The notes below the pieces were generated by a model. It did no database searches. It worked only from the letters and a program-made list of their open reading frames with translations, and was not told the origin of the DNA. Below, piece by piece: positions 8,114 through 14,766 of a stretch of 25,064 bases of DNA. The translations under genes were made by a program, and so were the position numbers. This stretch comes from Microcaldota archaeon (lineage in GTDB: Archaea > Micrarchaeota > Micrarchaeia > Micrarchaeales > CABMGC01). The first letter of the stretch is position 1; each line of letters starts with the position of its first letter. The stretch lies in assembly GCA_030040595.1 (NCBI GenBank), contig JASHTL010000069.1, forward strand, positions 1 to 25,064. Reading direction: 5' to 3'.

Positions 8114-8395
8114 TCAGCGCTTTATCTCTATCTTCTTTTTGGTTCTGAGACCAAGAACCCTGTCGGTTACCTTCTTGCAGTCTGCGCATTGGAGCATGAT
8201 CTTCTGTTTCTTCCCCAGCTTCTTCGGGTGGATCTTTGGCTCTACGCTGCCCACATACCCCCTTATTGCGCGATTGTGCCGCCTTGTGCCTATGCTCAAT
8301 CCGGACGTCTGTTTCTTGGCGTATATTTTGACACTGTGTTTTGTGTGTTTGTTGCAGAACCTGCAATACGTCTGTATCTCTTTTTCTATCTTCAT
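8114..8395 (-). CDS. rpl44e: 50S ribosomal protein eL44 (L44e)
   Basis: 93 residues from the ATG at 8395. MKIEKEIQTYCRFCNKHTKHSV is the L44e N-terminus, and the two zinc-binding pairs are visible as CRFC and CADC; the protein is highly basic throughout (KKLGKKQK, RTKKKIEIKR). It binds 23S rRNA near the E site. A GTG at 8404, overlapping the Gins51 stop by one base, would add three residues, but the family begins at MKI. It sits between Gins51 and aIF2-alpha, a known archaeal arrangement, though eS27 normally comes directly after it. Confidence 0.93.
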   Translation of the reverse strand: MKIEKEIQTYCRFCNKHTKHSVKIYAKKQTSGLSIGTRRHNRAIRGYVGSVEPKIHPKKLGKKQKIMLQCADCKKVTDRVLGLRTKKKIEIKR

Positions 8396-8403
8396 AAGAA
8401 TCA

Positions 8404-8874
8404 CTAACTTACTATCTCTCCTATCCTGTTGTTTATTATGAACTCCGCGTCGGCCGGAAGCTCCACTTGTACAATTTCTCCTTCCTTGTACGGCCCTATC
8501 TTGTTGCCATTAGTTGTTATGACTTCCGGTATATTTATAAGTATCTTTATTTTTGCCGGTTTTGATATTGGTTGCTCCTTGTTTATTATTCTGAGTATTT
8601 GCGTGTACAGCTCTTCTTCTTCATAAGGTAGCGGGTTTGGTATTGGTTTTCCATACGCAACGTATACAAGTATCTTTTGGGTTCTTTTTGATTTTAAGGT
8701 GTTTAGCGCTGTTACTTTGTTCTGGAGTTCTGCCTGGCTGCCCTCCTTTTGAACTTTTCCTATAGATTCTTCAAACATAACATAGAAGTTTTTGGGCAGT
8801 GGGAGGAGCTCTCCTGTTTTTTTCTCCTCTGCTAGTTTTAAAAAAATAACCTCCGTTTGTACTTCTGTTTCCAT
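8404..8874 (-). CDS. GINS complex subunit Gins51 (Gins15-like)
   Basis: 156 residues. The helical A domain shows LLPLPKNFYVMFEESIGKV and KRTQKILVYVAYGK, as in archaeal Gins51. It is followed by a small C-terminal B domain with PEVITTNGNKIGPYKEGEIV and ELPADAEFIINNRIGEIV. The A-then-B order is the Gins51 order. GINS joins the MCM helicase and a Cdc45/RecJ-like protein at archaeal replication forks. It is first in an operon with eL44, aIF2-alpha and PAC2. A possible ribosome binding site (minus-strand AGGAGT, 8887-8892) lies 12 bases upstream of the ATG, and a TATA element lies at 8927-8934. The gene is AT-rich next to its neighbours: 20 of 60 bases are G or C in 8521-8580. Confidence 0.8.
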   Translation of the reverse strand: METEVQTEVIFLKLAEEKKTGELLPLPKNFYVMFEESIGKVQKEGSQAELQNKVTALNTLKSKRTQKILVYVAYGKPIPNPLPYEEEELYTQILRIINKEQPISKPAKIKILINIPEVITTNGNKIGPYKEGEIVQVELPADAEFIINNRIGEIVS

Positions 8875-8926
8875 AAAACCACAGATACTCCTGAATTCCG
8901 CTTTTCAAGAACAAGGTTCCTTCTTC

Positions 8927-8934
8927 TTTATAGA
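8927..8934 (-). promoter_or_regulatory. TATA box for the Gins51-eL44-aIF2alpha-PAC2 operon
   Basis: Minus-strand TCTATAAA is centred at about 8931 and predicts a start near 8905 and a leader of about 30 bases. Several further AT runs upstream (8938-8966) make the exact choice uncertain. Confidence 0.45.
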
Positions 8935-8971
8935 TAATAAATAGCATAGATAATATATATAATATACAACA

Positions 8972-8979
8972 AAAACACG
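8972..8979 (-). terminator. Possible T-rich terminator after tRNA-iMet
   Basis: About 20-25 bases beyond the tRNA 3' end the minus strand reads GTGTTTTTGTTG. A short U run is the usual archaeal intrinsic termination signal. The signal is weak. Confidence 0.25.
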
Positions 8980-9000
8980 AATAGTGGAACTGTGGGGTTA

Positions 9001-9075
9001 TAGCGGGAGATGGATTTGAACCATCGATCTCCGGGTTATGAGCCCGGCGGGCACTCCATGCTACCCTACCCCGCT
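9001..9075 (-). tRNA. Initiator tRNA-Met(CAT)
   Basis: The minus strand begins AGCGGGG and ends TCCCGCT plus A. The anticodon loop CTCATAA is closed by a stem with three consecutive G-C pairs (GGG/CCC), the mark of initiator tRNA; the A1-T72 end pair is also the archaeal initiator form. No intron; CCA is not encoded. It has its own promoter at 9103-9112. Confidence 0.95.
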
Positions 9076-9102
9076 GTGTTTGTTACCTTGTTTATCTTCT
9101 GG

Positions 9103-9112
9103 TTTATATAAA
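9103..9112 (-). promoter_or_regulatory. TATA box for tRNA-iMet
   Basis: Palindromic TTTATATAAA is centred 32 bases upstream of the tRNA 5' end and predicts a precursor with a leader of about six bases. It lies between the TFE stop codon and the tRNA. Confidence 0.65.
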
Positions 9113-9144
9113 CCTTCCAGAATGACACAGGATTCGGAATCAAA

Positions 9145-9873
9145 TCAGATTGTTTTTTCTGAAGAGAACATAGCGTTGGCCTGTTCCTTGTTCAACACAC
9201 CAAATATCTTGCCGCAGCCCTCACATTTGAAGTTCAGCTCGTATGCCGAATCAAATGGAAGGATGAGTTTCTGGTTATCGTAGCATGACGTGCAATAGAA
9301 GAAATCATTACAGTTCTCCTGAAGGCTTACCTTCTGGCCGTTCTGCTTCTCCAACAAAGCGGTGTTGAAAGCGGAGAGCTTGTCGCGGTCCAGATACCAC
9401 CTGAACGTGAGCCAACCCTTCCCGTCCTTGTTTATGTCATATTTGGTTATTCCGTATCCGTTTAGCACGTTCAACATCCTCCTTACCTCGTTTACCTTTG
9501 TGTTCATCCTGGCGGCAAGTCTGTCGTCAGTATGAGGCGCGCCGTTTAGGGCCTTCATCATCTCCGCACCTTGCTTTCCTACATTCTTGACCACGAATTC
9601 AGAGAAGACGCCTCCTGATATTATCGCATCTACCTCCTTGATCCTGTCCGCTTCGCGCTCATGTGCCGCTTCAGCTTCCGGAGCCACTTTTTTTGTGACT
9701 GACGCTGTCTTCCTAATGGCAGCGGCGCTCACCTTTGTCCTTTTAAGCGTCTTGTCTACTTTGCGAGCCTCGTGGCGAGCACGGTTAGTTCTGCGTTTAG
9801 GGCTTGCGCTCGCACTGCGTCTCTTCAAACTAGACTTTTTGTTACCTTTAGAAGACCTATTCTTTTTCTGCAT
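9145..9873 (-). CDS. tfe: Transcription factor E alpha (TFE/TFIIE-alpha) with basic N-terminal tail
   Basis: 242 residues. The core, from about residue 85, is archaeal TFE: a winged helix (about 90-170) with NEVRRMLNVLNGYGI and KGWLTFRWYLDRDKL, then a zinc ribbon with Cys194/Cys197 (FYCTSC) and Cys217/Cys220 (FKCEGC). TFE helps TBP, TFB and RNA polymerase open promoters. Unusually, about 80 residues precede the core, and the first 62 hold 24 Lys/Arg with many Ser and Ala (RRSASASPKRRTNRAR), so this part is probably disordered and nucleic-acid binding. The ATG at 9873 is supported by a TATA box at 9905-9913 (predicted leader about 10 bases), so the tail is probably really translated. Monocistronic between two tRNA genes. 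Confidence 0.88.
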   Translation of the reverse strand: MQKKNRSSKGNKKSSLKRRSASASPKRRTNRARHEARKVDKTLKRTKVSAAAIRKTASVTKKVAPEAEAAHEREADRIKEVDAIISGGVFSEFVVKNVGKQGAEMMKALNGAPHTDDRLAARMNTKVNEVRRMLNVLNGYGITKYDINKDGKGWLTFRWYLDRDKLSAFNTALLEKQNGQKVSLQENCNDFFYCTSCYDNQKLILPFDSAYELNFKCEGCGKIFGVLNKEQANAMFSSEKTI

Positions 9874-9904
9874 CCGATCGCCGACACATAAAATCGTGCA
9901 TTTA

Positions 9905-9913
9905 TTTTATAAA
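9905..9913 (-). promoter_or_regulatory. TATA box for tfe
   Basis: Minus-strand TTTATAAAA is centred 36 bases upstream of the ATG at 9873. It supports the long start that includes the basic tail. Confidence 0.55.
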
Positions 9914-10074
9914 CACACATGCATGCTGGGTCGCCAGCTGCTCAATCATATAATATGCATAACTACTATATATATCTGTGTTTTGCAAACAACATTATCA
10001 CATATATTTGTTAATTTGTAAAGCCCAAAAGAGGTATACGGCCTACCAGCGTCTGAGGTACAATAACATGAAGG

Positions 10075-10149
10075 TGGGCCCGGGGGGATTTGAACCCTCG
10101 ACTTGCTGGTTAAGAGCCAGCCACTCTGACCAAACTGAGTTACGGACCC
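10075..10149 (-). tRNA. tRNA-Lys(CTT)
   Basis: The minus strand reads GGGTCCG at the 5' end, paired with CGGGCCC and followed by A. The anticodon stem GCTGG/CCAGC closes the loop CTCTTAA (anticodon CTT), and the T arm contains GTTCAAATC. No intron; CCA is not encoded. A TATA-like run on the minus strand at 10183-10190 lies about 37 bases upstream and may be its promoter. The 200 bases between this gene and tfe are AT-rich with no recognisable gene. Confidence 0.95.
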
Positions 10150-10230
10150 AGGAGAAGCAAGAATTATTTGTAAGCCCAGCTTATTAATATTATAGTCACT
10201 GTGCAGGAGCTTTCAAAAACCGAGTCAATC

Positions 10231-10238
10231 TTTAAATA
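10231..10238 (+). promoter_or_regulatory. TATA box for the membrane protein/amidotransferase pair
   Basis: TTTAAATA is centred 23-24 bases upstream of the ATG at 10258 and about 32 upstream of the in-frame ATG at 10267. It fits leaderless or nearly leaderless expression from either. Confidence 0.5.
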
Positions 10239-10257
10239 AGAAGAAACGAATATTGCT

Positions 10258-10704
10258 ATGAAGGCGATGGCAATATTAAGGACCAGAGGGAACGGATCTG
10301 CAGGGGGAGAGACAACCCGGCTACCAGGCACAATAGGCACTGGAGTAGGGGCTGCCGTAGCAACGGCTACCACCAACTTCGCGCTTATAGAAGCCTACAG
10401 AAGTGGCGTACCTGGAAATGAGCACGACATGCTTCTGGCATTTGCCGGGGCTGCCGCAGCAGGCGGGTATGGATTAGGCATGGTTTTCACCAATAATTTT
10501 ACCCAAAACATAACAAACAAGATGAGAATGACCGTTCACGGAGGACTTACTGCGCTTAACAGTTTCCTCCTGGCCAACGACGGCCACGTATTAGATTCCC
10601 ATCTGCCAGTGCCTCTTATATCTGCCTTTACTGTCTTCTTCGGAGCAAGATACGTATCCGACCTTAATGAATGGCGTAAATTAAGGAGAGACAGTAAAGC
10701 ATAG
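10258..10704 (+). CDS. Small hypothetical membrane protein
   Basis: 148 residues, not recognised. Three or four hydrophobic stretches are visible: about 24-46, 58-77, a weaker one at 93-106, and 115-133. The N-terminus is basic with Gly/Thr (LRTRGNGSAGGETTRLPG), and a charged C-terminal tail (WRKLRRDSKA) probably faces the cytoplasm. The TATA box at 10231-10238 sets transcription start close to the ATG at 10258 or the second Met at 10267. The glutamine amidotransferase-like gene follows 29 bases downstream on the same strand, so the two may be co-transcribed. Nothing in the sequence indicates a transported substrate or an enzymatic motif. Confidence 0.65.
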   Translation: MKAMAILRTRGNGSAGGETTRLPGTIGTGVGAAVATATTNFALIEAYRSGVPGNEHDMLLAFAGAAAAGGYGLGMVFTNNFTQNITNKMRMTVHGGLTALNSFLLANDGHVLDSHLPVPLISAFTVFFGARYVSDLNEWRKLRRDSKA

Positions 10705-10733
10705 GCTGACAATCTCAATGTGTAGGTAGAATT

Positions 10734-11375
10734 ATGTGCAGGATAGCAGCGTACCGCGGCACAAACCCAAAGGAGGTAGAGAGAATATTCAGCGCCCTGA
10801 AAAGGTCGGCGGCGCATGACACAACACTGGAAAGAATCGGCGCAAAGGATCCGCGCCACCTTGACGGCGGAGGGTTCGCTATATCTGTGCCATCGGAAAG
10901 ATTCTGGGCTGCTGCAAAGACAACACAGCCCGTATTCGAGAGTAGCCTACAACTTCCAGATCTGACTGGGATGCACGGAGAGATCTTTGCGATATTCCAT
11001 GCACAAAAGAAGGACGCTTTTCTTAGAAGATTCAAACTTGGCGTCACCCTACCAGTGATAATCGAAACGCCATGGTCTACTATTGCCATAGCCACAAACG
11101 GATCCGGCGTACCTTACAAGGGCAACGGAGAGAACGGATACAGCCTTGGCAGCAACCAGATAATCATGAACAGAAGGGTCTATCCTGACGGCTCCCACTC
11201 AACAAACATACACTATTGGAATCTCTTCCATAGCGCATCCAGGAGGGAATACTACACGCTCTACAGACAGACTTTGGAGAACGGCGTAGCTGTTGTATCA
11301 TCGACCTTGGCACTCCAGGAAGGCATCGGCGGCCAGCCGATCCGGTTTGGGAAGGTATACGGGCTGAGGGCCTAA
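10734..11375 (+). CDS. Class II glutamine amidotransferase-like (Ntn hydrolase) protein
   Basis: 213 residues. The N-terminus MCRIAAYRG is the class II (GATase_4/6-like) signature in which Cys2 becomes the N-terminal nucleophile after Met removal. DGGGFAIS (44-51) corresponds to the DGWG block and FHAQKKD (88-94) to the HARKA block of that family. These enzymes release ammonia from glutamine for transfer to an acceptor. No synthetase domain is fused, and no acceptor enzyme is recognisable next door; the upstream neighbour is the small membrane protein. DGGG in place of DGWG and the weak second half make it a divergent member, so glutaminase activity is a family-based inference. Its stop overlaps the stop of the convergent P-loop gene by about three bases. 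A weak AGGTAG lies just ahead of the ATG. Confidence 0.7.
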   Translation: MCRIAAYRGTNPKEVERIFSALKRSAAHDTTLERIGAKDPRHLDGGGFAISVPSERFWAAAKTTQPVFESSLQLPDLTGMHGEIFAIFHAQKKDAFLRRFKLGVTLPVIIETPWSTIAIATNGSGVPYKGNGENGYSLGSNQIIMNRRVYPDGSHSTNIHYWNLFHSASRREYYTLYRQTLENGVAVVSSTLALQEGIGGQPIRFGKVYGLRA

Positions 11376-12706
11376 CCTTTCTTTGCCTTTTCAGCAAACG
11401 CAGCAAGGGCCTCTCCAAGGTATCTGCCCTTCGGTTTAAGCTCATAGGAAACCTGCACAATTGGCTTATTGGCATTGATTATGTGCCTCAGGTCTGTTGG
11501 AGTTGCGGATATCACAACATCGCATTCCGCAGCGTCGATTGTTGCCTCCAGGTCCCTGACCTGCTTCGGGCTGTAGCCCACAGCAGGAAGCTCCTTGTCA
11601 AGATGCCCGTATTTCTCAAAGATGTCCTTGAGCGTGCCTACCGCATATTTCTTGGCGCTGACTACTCTTCCAGCTCCGAATTCCTTCGCTGCAACCGAAC
11701 CTGCGCCGAAGAGCATGCCTCCGTGGGTTATGGTCGGCCCGTCCTCTACAATCAGGACGCTCTTCCCTTTAATCCCGTTTGGATTGTCGACTCCAACCAC
11801 TGAATCGGCATATACTATCTTTGCCTTCGGGTTTACCTCCTCAAGGTCGTTGACCACACGCTGCACATCCTCCTTCTTCGCGCTGTTTACCTTGTTTATT
11901 ATCAGTATGTCTGCCATGCGGGCCACTGTTTCTCCAGGATAATAAGTAAGTTCATTGCCTGCCCTTAACGGATCCGCTACTGCTATATTGAGATCTGCCT
12001 TGAAGAATCCCGTATCATTATTCCCTCCGTCCCACAGAACCACGTCTGCTTCTGCCTCCGCCTTCCGAAGTATCTTCTCATAGTCAACGCCTGCATATAC
12101 AACGAACCCGTTCTTTATGTGCGGTTCGTAGTCCTCCCGCTCCTCCACCGTTGTCTTGTACTTGTCAAGGTCCTTGAGCGAGGAAAACCTCTCAACAACC
12201 TCGTCTTTCAATATGCCATACGGCATCGGGTGCCTTACAACCACCACCTTCAACCCCAGCTTCCTGAGCGCCAGTGCAACATATCTTGAGGTCTGGCTCT
12301 TGCCAACTCCTGTCCTTACCCCGCACACCGATACAACTGGCTTGGACGATTTAAGCATTGTATGCTCCGGGGAAACAAGCCAGAAGTCGGCCCCGTTTGC
12401 ATTTACCAGGCTTGCCTTCTCCATCACATCCTGGTATCTGAGATCGCTGTATGCCATTACGCATATGTCTGCCTTCAACTCGTTGATCAAATCTGGCAGC
12501 TCCGATTCATCATATATCTTGATTCCGTGCGGATATAGTTTGCCGCTCAATTCCTTCGGGTACGGTCTTCCTGAAATGAAGGGTATCTGGTTTGCAGTAA
12601 AAGCAACCACATTATAGGCGTCGTTGCTCCTGAAAAGTACATTGAAGTTGTGGAAGTCCCTTCCAGCAGCACCTATTATTATCACATTTTTGGCAGATTC
12701 AGGCAT
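11372..12706 (-). CDS. COG2403-type P-loop protein, cyclic 2,3-diphosphoglycerate synthetase-like
   Basis: 444 residues from the ATG at 12704-12706. N-terminal AAGRDFHNFNVLFR (13-26) and AFTANQIPFISGRPYP are signatures of the COG2403 GTPase family, which includes the characterised cyclic 2,3-diphosphoglycerate synthetase of Methanothermus. A P-loop GVRTGVGKS (129-137) and LWDGGNNDTGFF (a Walker-B-like region) follow, then LIINKVNSA, resembling a guanine-specificity NKxD-like element. An upstream in-frame start would add 24 residues, but a TATA box at 12727-12736 lies exactly 26 bases from the ATG at 12706, which supports leaderless expression from there. The enzyme may ligate 2,3-bisphosphoglycerate into the cyclic compatible solute, but many homologues are uncharacterised. 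Divergent from gyrB. Confidence 0.78.
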   Translation of the reverse strand: MPESAKNVIIIGAAGRDFHNFNVLFRSNDAYNVVAFTANQIPFISGRPYPKELSGKLYPHGIKIYDESELPDLINELKADICVMAYSDLRYQDVMEKASLVNANGADFWLVSPEHTMLKSSKPVVSVCGVRTGVGKSQTSRYVALALRKLGLKVVVVRHPMPYGILKDEVVERFSSLKDLDKYKTTVEEREDYEPHIKNGFVVYAGVDYEKILRKAEAEADVVLWDGGNNDTGFFKADLNIAVADPLRAGNELTYYPGETVARMADILIINKVNSAKKEDVQRVVNDLEEVNPKAKIVYADSVVGVDNPNGIKGKSVLIVEDGPTITHGGMLFGAGSVAAKEFGAGRVVSAKKYAVGTLKDIFEKYGHLDKELPAVGYSPKQVRDLEATIDAAECDVVISATPTDLRHIINANKPIVQVSYELKPKGRYLGEALAAFAEKAKKG

Positions 12707-12726
12707 ATTGTATAATTGGAGCGCTA

Positions 12727-12736
12727 CTTTTAAAAG
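12727..12736 (-). promoter_or_regulatory. TATA box for the COG2403 gene
   Basis: CTTTTAAAAG (self-complementary) is centred 26 bases upstream of the ATG at 12706, so that the predicted transcript begins at the start codon. Confidence 0.55.
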
Positions 12737-12785
12737 GCACGGCGCACGTGCCAATTTTATGTCTATAATTCTGCGCAAAAAGAAG

Positions 12786-12794
12786 CTTTATATT
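12786..12794 (+). promoter_or_regulatory. TATA box for gyrB-gyrA
   Basis: CTTTATATT, centred at 12790, predicts transcription start at about 12816, on the TTG at 12815 and about 32 bases ahead of the ATG at 12848. No clear ribosome binding site precedes that ATG. Confidence 0.5.
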
Positions 12795-12814
12795 CTTTCA
12801 AATGCTAAGAATAT

Positions 12815-14758
12815 TTGTCTAATCTTTTGACAGATCTAGCTGATACAATGCCCGCCGGAGACGAAGAATATAATGCCTCTAAAATTGTGGTTCTCGAGGG
12901 TCCGCAGGGCATACGGAAAAGGCCGGCAATGTACATAGGTTCCACAGGCACGTCCGGAGTGCTGCATCTGCTGTATGAGGTAATTGACAACTCCGTGGAC
13001 GAGACGCTTGCGGGATACGCCAAGAACATACGCGTCAGGCTCTACATAGACAATGGCATAAACATGGCCGAAGTCTCTGATGATGGAAGGGGAATACCCG
13101 TTGACATAATGCCAAAGTACAACAAGAGCGCTCTGGAGGTGATAATGACCACACTCCACAAAGGAGGAAAGTTCACAGGAGACGCATACAAGGTTTCCGG
13201 GGGCCTCCACGGCGTCGGACTCACAGTGGTAAATGCGCTCTCCGAGTACACTGAGGTTATAGTGAAAAAGGACGGCCATACGTACAGACAGACGTTCAGC
13301 AAGGGAGCACCAACATCGGAGCTGTCTCAAACAGGAGACACTACAGAAACAGGCACAATCATAAGATTCAAGCCAGACCGCGAGATCTTTCCATCAACCA
13401 CATTCGATTCCGCACTGCTGAAAGACAGGTTGAGGTACACAAGCTTCCTAAATCCTAACATACTCATAACATTGACCGACGAAAGATTCGAGCCGAAGGA
13501 GGAGCAGACATACAACTCTAAAGAAGGAATACTCGATTTTGTAAGGTTCATAAACTCCGAGAAAGGCACGCTCACAAGCATAATCCACTCGAAGCAGCAG
13601 GAAGACGACATAGTCATAGAATACGCGCTCCAGTACAACAACACATATGACGAGCGCATCGAAGCATTCGTAAATAACATAAGGACGCCGGAAGGAGGCA
13701 CGCATGTCATAGGATTCCACTCCGGGCTAACCAGGGCCATCCTTAACTACATATCAAAGAACAAAGCCGTGAAGACCGACATAAAGATAACCGGCGATGA
13801 CGTGAGGGAGGGGCTTGCGGTGGTAGTTAGCGTGCTGATGCAGAATCCCGAGTTCGAGGGCCAGACAAAGGAGAAGCTTGGAAACACGCGCGTGAAGAAC
13901 ATAATGGAGACAGATGTCTACTCGAACATGTCAAAGTACATGGAGGAGCACCCCCAAGACGCCAAGGCGATAGTGGAAAAGGCGTTCATGGCCGCCAACG
14001 CCAGGGAAAGCTCAAGAAAGGCGAGGGAGCTCGCACGAAAGAAGAGCATATTCGACAGCTCTGTTCTTCCCGGCAAACTCGCAGATTGCATATACGATGA
14101 CCCTGAGAAAACAGAGATCTTCATTGTTGAGGGAGAGAGCGCAGGAGGATCGAGCAAGAGCGGCAGGGACAAGAACATACAGGCAATACTCCCATTAAGG
14201 GGGAAGATACTCAACGTGGAGAAGGCGAACTACGAAAGGGTATTCGACAACGCCGAGATAAAAGCGATGATAACAGCGTTCGGCGCAGGAATAAACGAGT
14301 CCTTCAACCCGGAGAACCTGCGGTACAAGAAAATAATACTGATGAGCGACGCCGACGTGGACGGCGCACACATCCGGACACTACTGCTCACATTTTTCTA
14401 CAGATACATGAAGAAGATAATCGAGGCAGGAAACGTATACATAGCGCAGCCTCCCCTTTACAAAATAACCAAGGGCAAGGATGTCTACTACTGCTACAGC
14501 GAGGACGAACTTACAGAGAGGAGAAAAACACTGGGAGACAAATACGACCTTCAGAGGTACAAGGGACTGGGAGAAATGAACCCGGAGCAGCTCTGGGAAA
14601 CTACCATGAACCCTGAGACAAGGATGCTGAAGAAGGTAACCATTGCAGATGCGATGAGGACAGACCAGCTCTTCACCATTCTCATGGGTGTGGATGTTCC
14701 CACCAGAAGGAAGTTCCTGCAGGAGCACGCCGAGGAAGTCAGGGTGCTTGACATATAA
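12815..14758 (+). CDS. gyrB: DNA gyrase subunit B
   Basis: 647 residues from TTG at 12815, or 636 from ATG at 12848; the size matches archaeal and short bacterial GyrB. GHKL ATPase motifs: EVIDNSVDETLAG (55-67), DDGRGIPV, GGLHGVGLTVVNALS (129-143). TOPRIM and C-terminal parts: EGESAGGSSKSGRDKNIQA, MSDADVDGAHIRTLL and QRYKGLGEMNPEQLW. It supplies the ATPase and metal-binding halves of gyrase, which adds negative supercoils; archaeal gyrases are thought to derive from bacteria. gyrA follows after eight bases, so the two form an operon. The start is uncertain: the TATA box points to a leaderless TTG, whereas YNASKIVVLEG would sit normally behind either start. Confidence 0.95.
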   Translation: MSNLLTDLADTMPAGDEEYNASKIVVLEGPQGIRKRPAMYIGSTGTSGVLHLLYEVIDNSVDETLAGYAKNIRVRLYIDNGINMAEVSDDGRGIPVDIMPKYNKSALEVIMTTLHKGGKFTGDAYKVSGGLHGVGLTVVNALSEYTEVIVKKDGHTYRQTFSKGAPTSELSQTGDTTETGTIIRFKPDREIFPSTTFDSALLKDRLRYTSFLNPNILITLTDERFEPKEEQTYNSKEGILDFVRFINSEKGTLTSIIHSKQQEDDIVIEYALQYNNTYDERIEAFVNNIRTPEGGTHVIGFHSGLTRAILNYISKNKAVKTDIKITGDDVREGLAVVVSVLMQNPEFEGQTKEKLGNTRVKNIMETDVYSNMSKYMEEHPQDAKAIVEKAFMAANARESSRKARELARKKSIFDSSVLPGKLADCIYDDPEKTEIFIVEGESAGGSSKSGRDKNIQAILPLRGKILNVEKANYERVFDNAEIKAMITAFGAGINESFNPENLRYKKIILMSDADVDGAHIRTLLLTFFYRYMKKIIEAGNVYIAQPPLYKITKGKDVYYCYSEDELTERRKTLGDKYDLQRYKGLGEMNPEQLWETTMNPETRMLKKVTIADAMRTDQLFTILMGVDVPTRRKFLQEHAEEVRVLDI

Positions 14759-14766
14759 GTGATGAT

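Noticed and set aside
8109..8366. 85-residue minus-strand reading frame over eL44, considered as the missing eS27
   Set aside because: It has none of the zinc-binding Cys pairs of eS27 and is a shifted reading of the eL44 gene.
9914..10070. AT-rich stretch between tfe and tRNA-Lys as a possible replication origin or small RNA
   Set aside because: No repeated origin-recognition boxes or stable stem-loops could be made out; it is short and explained by promoter and terminator sequence.
10164..10376. Hydrophobic 70-residue minus-strand reading frame
   Set aside because: It lies opposite the N-terminus of the membrane protein gene and mirrors its hydrophobic composition, with no promoter or start signal.
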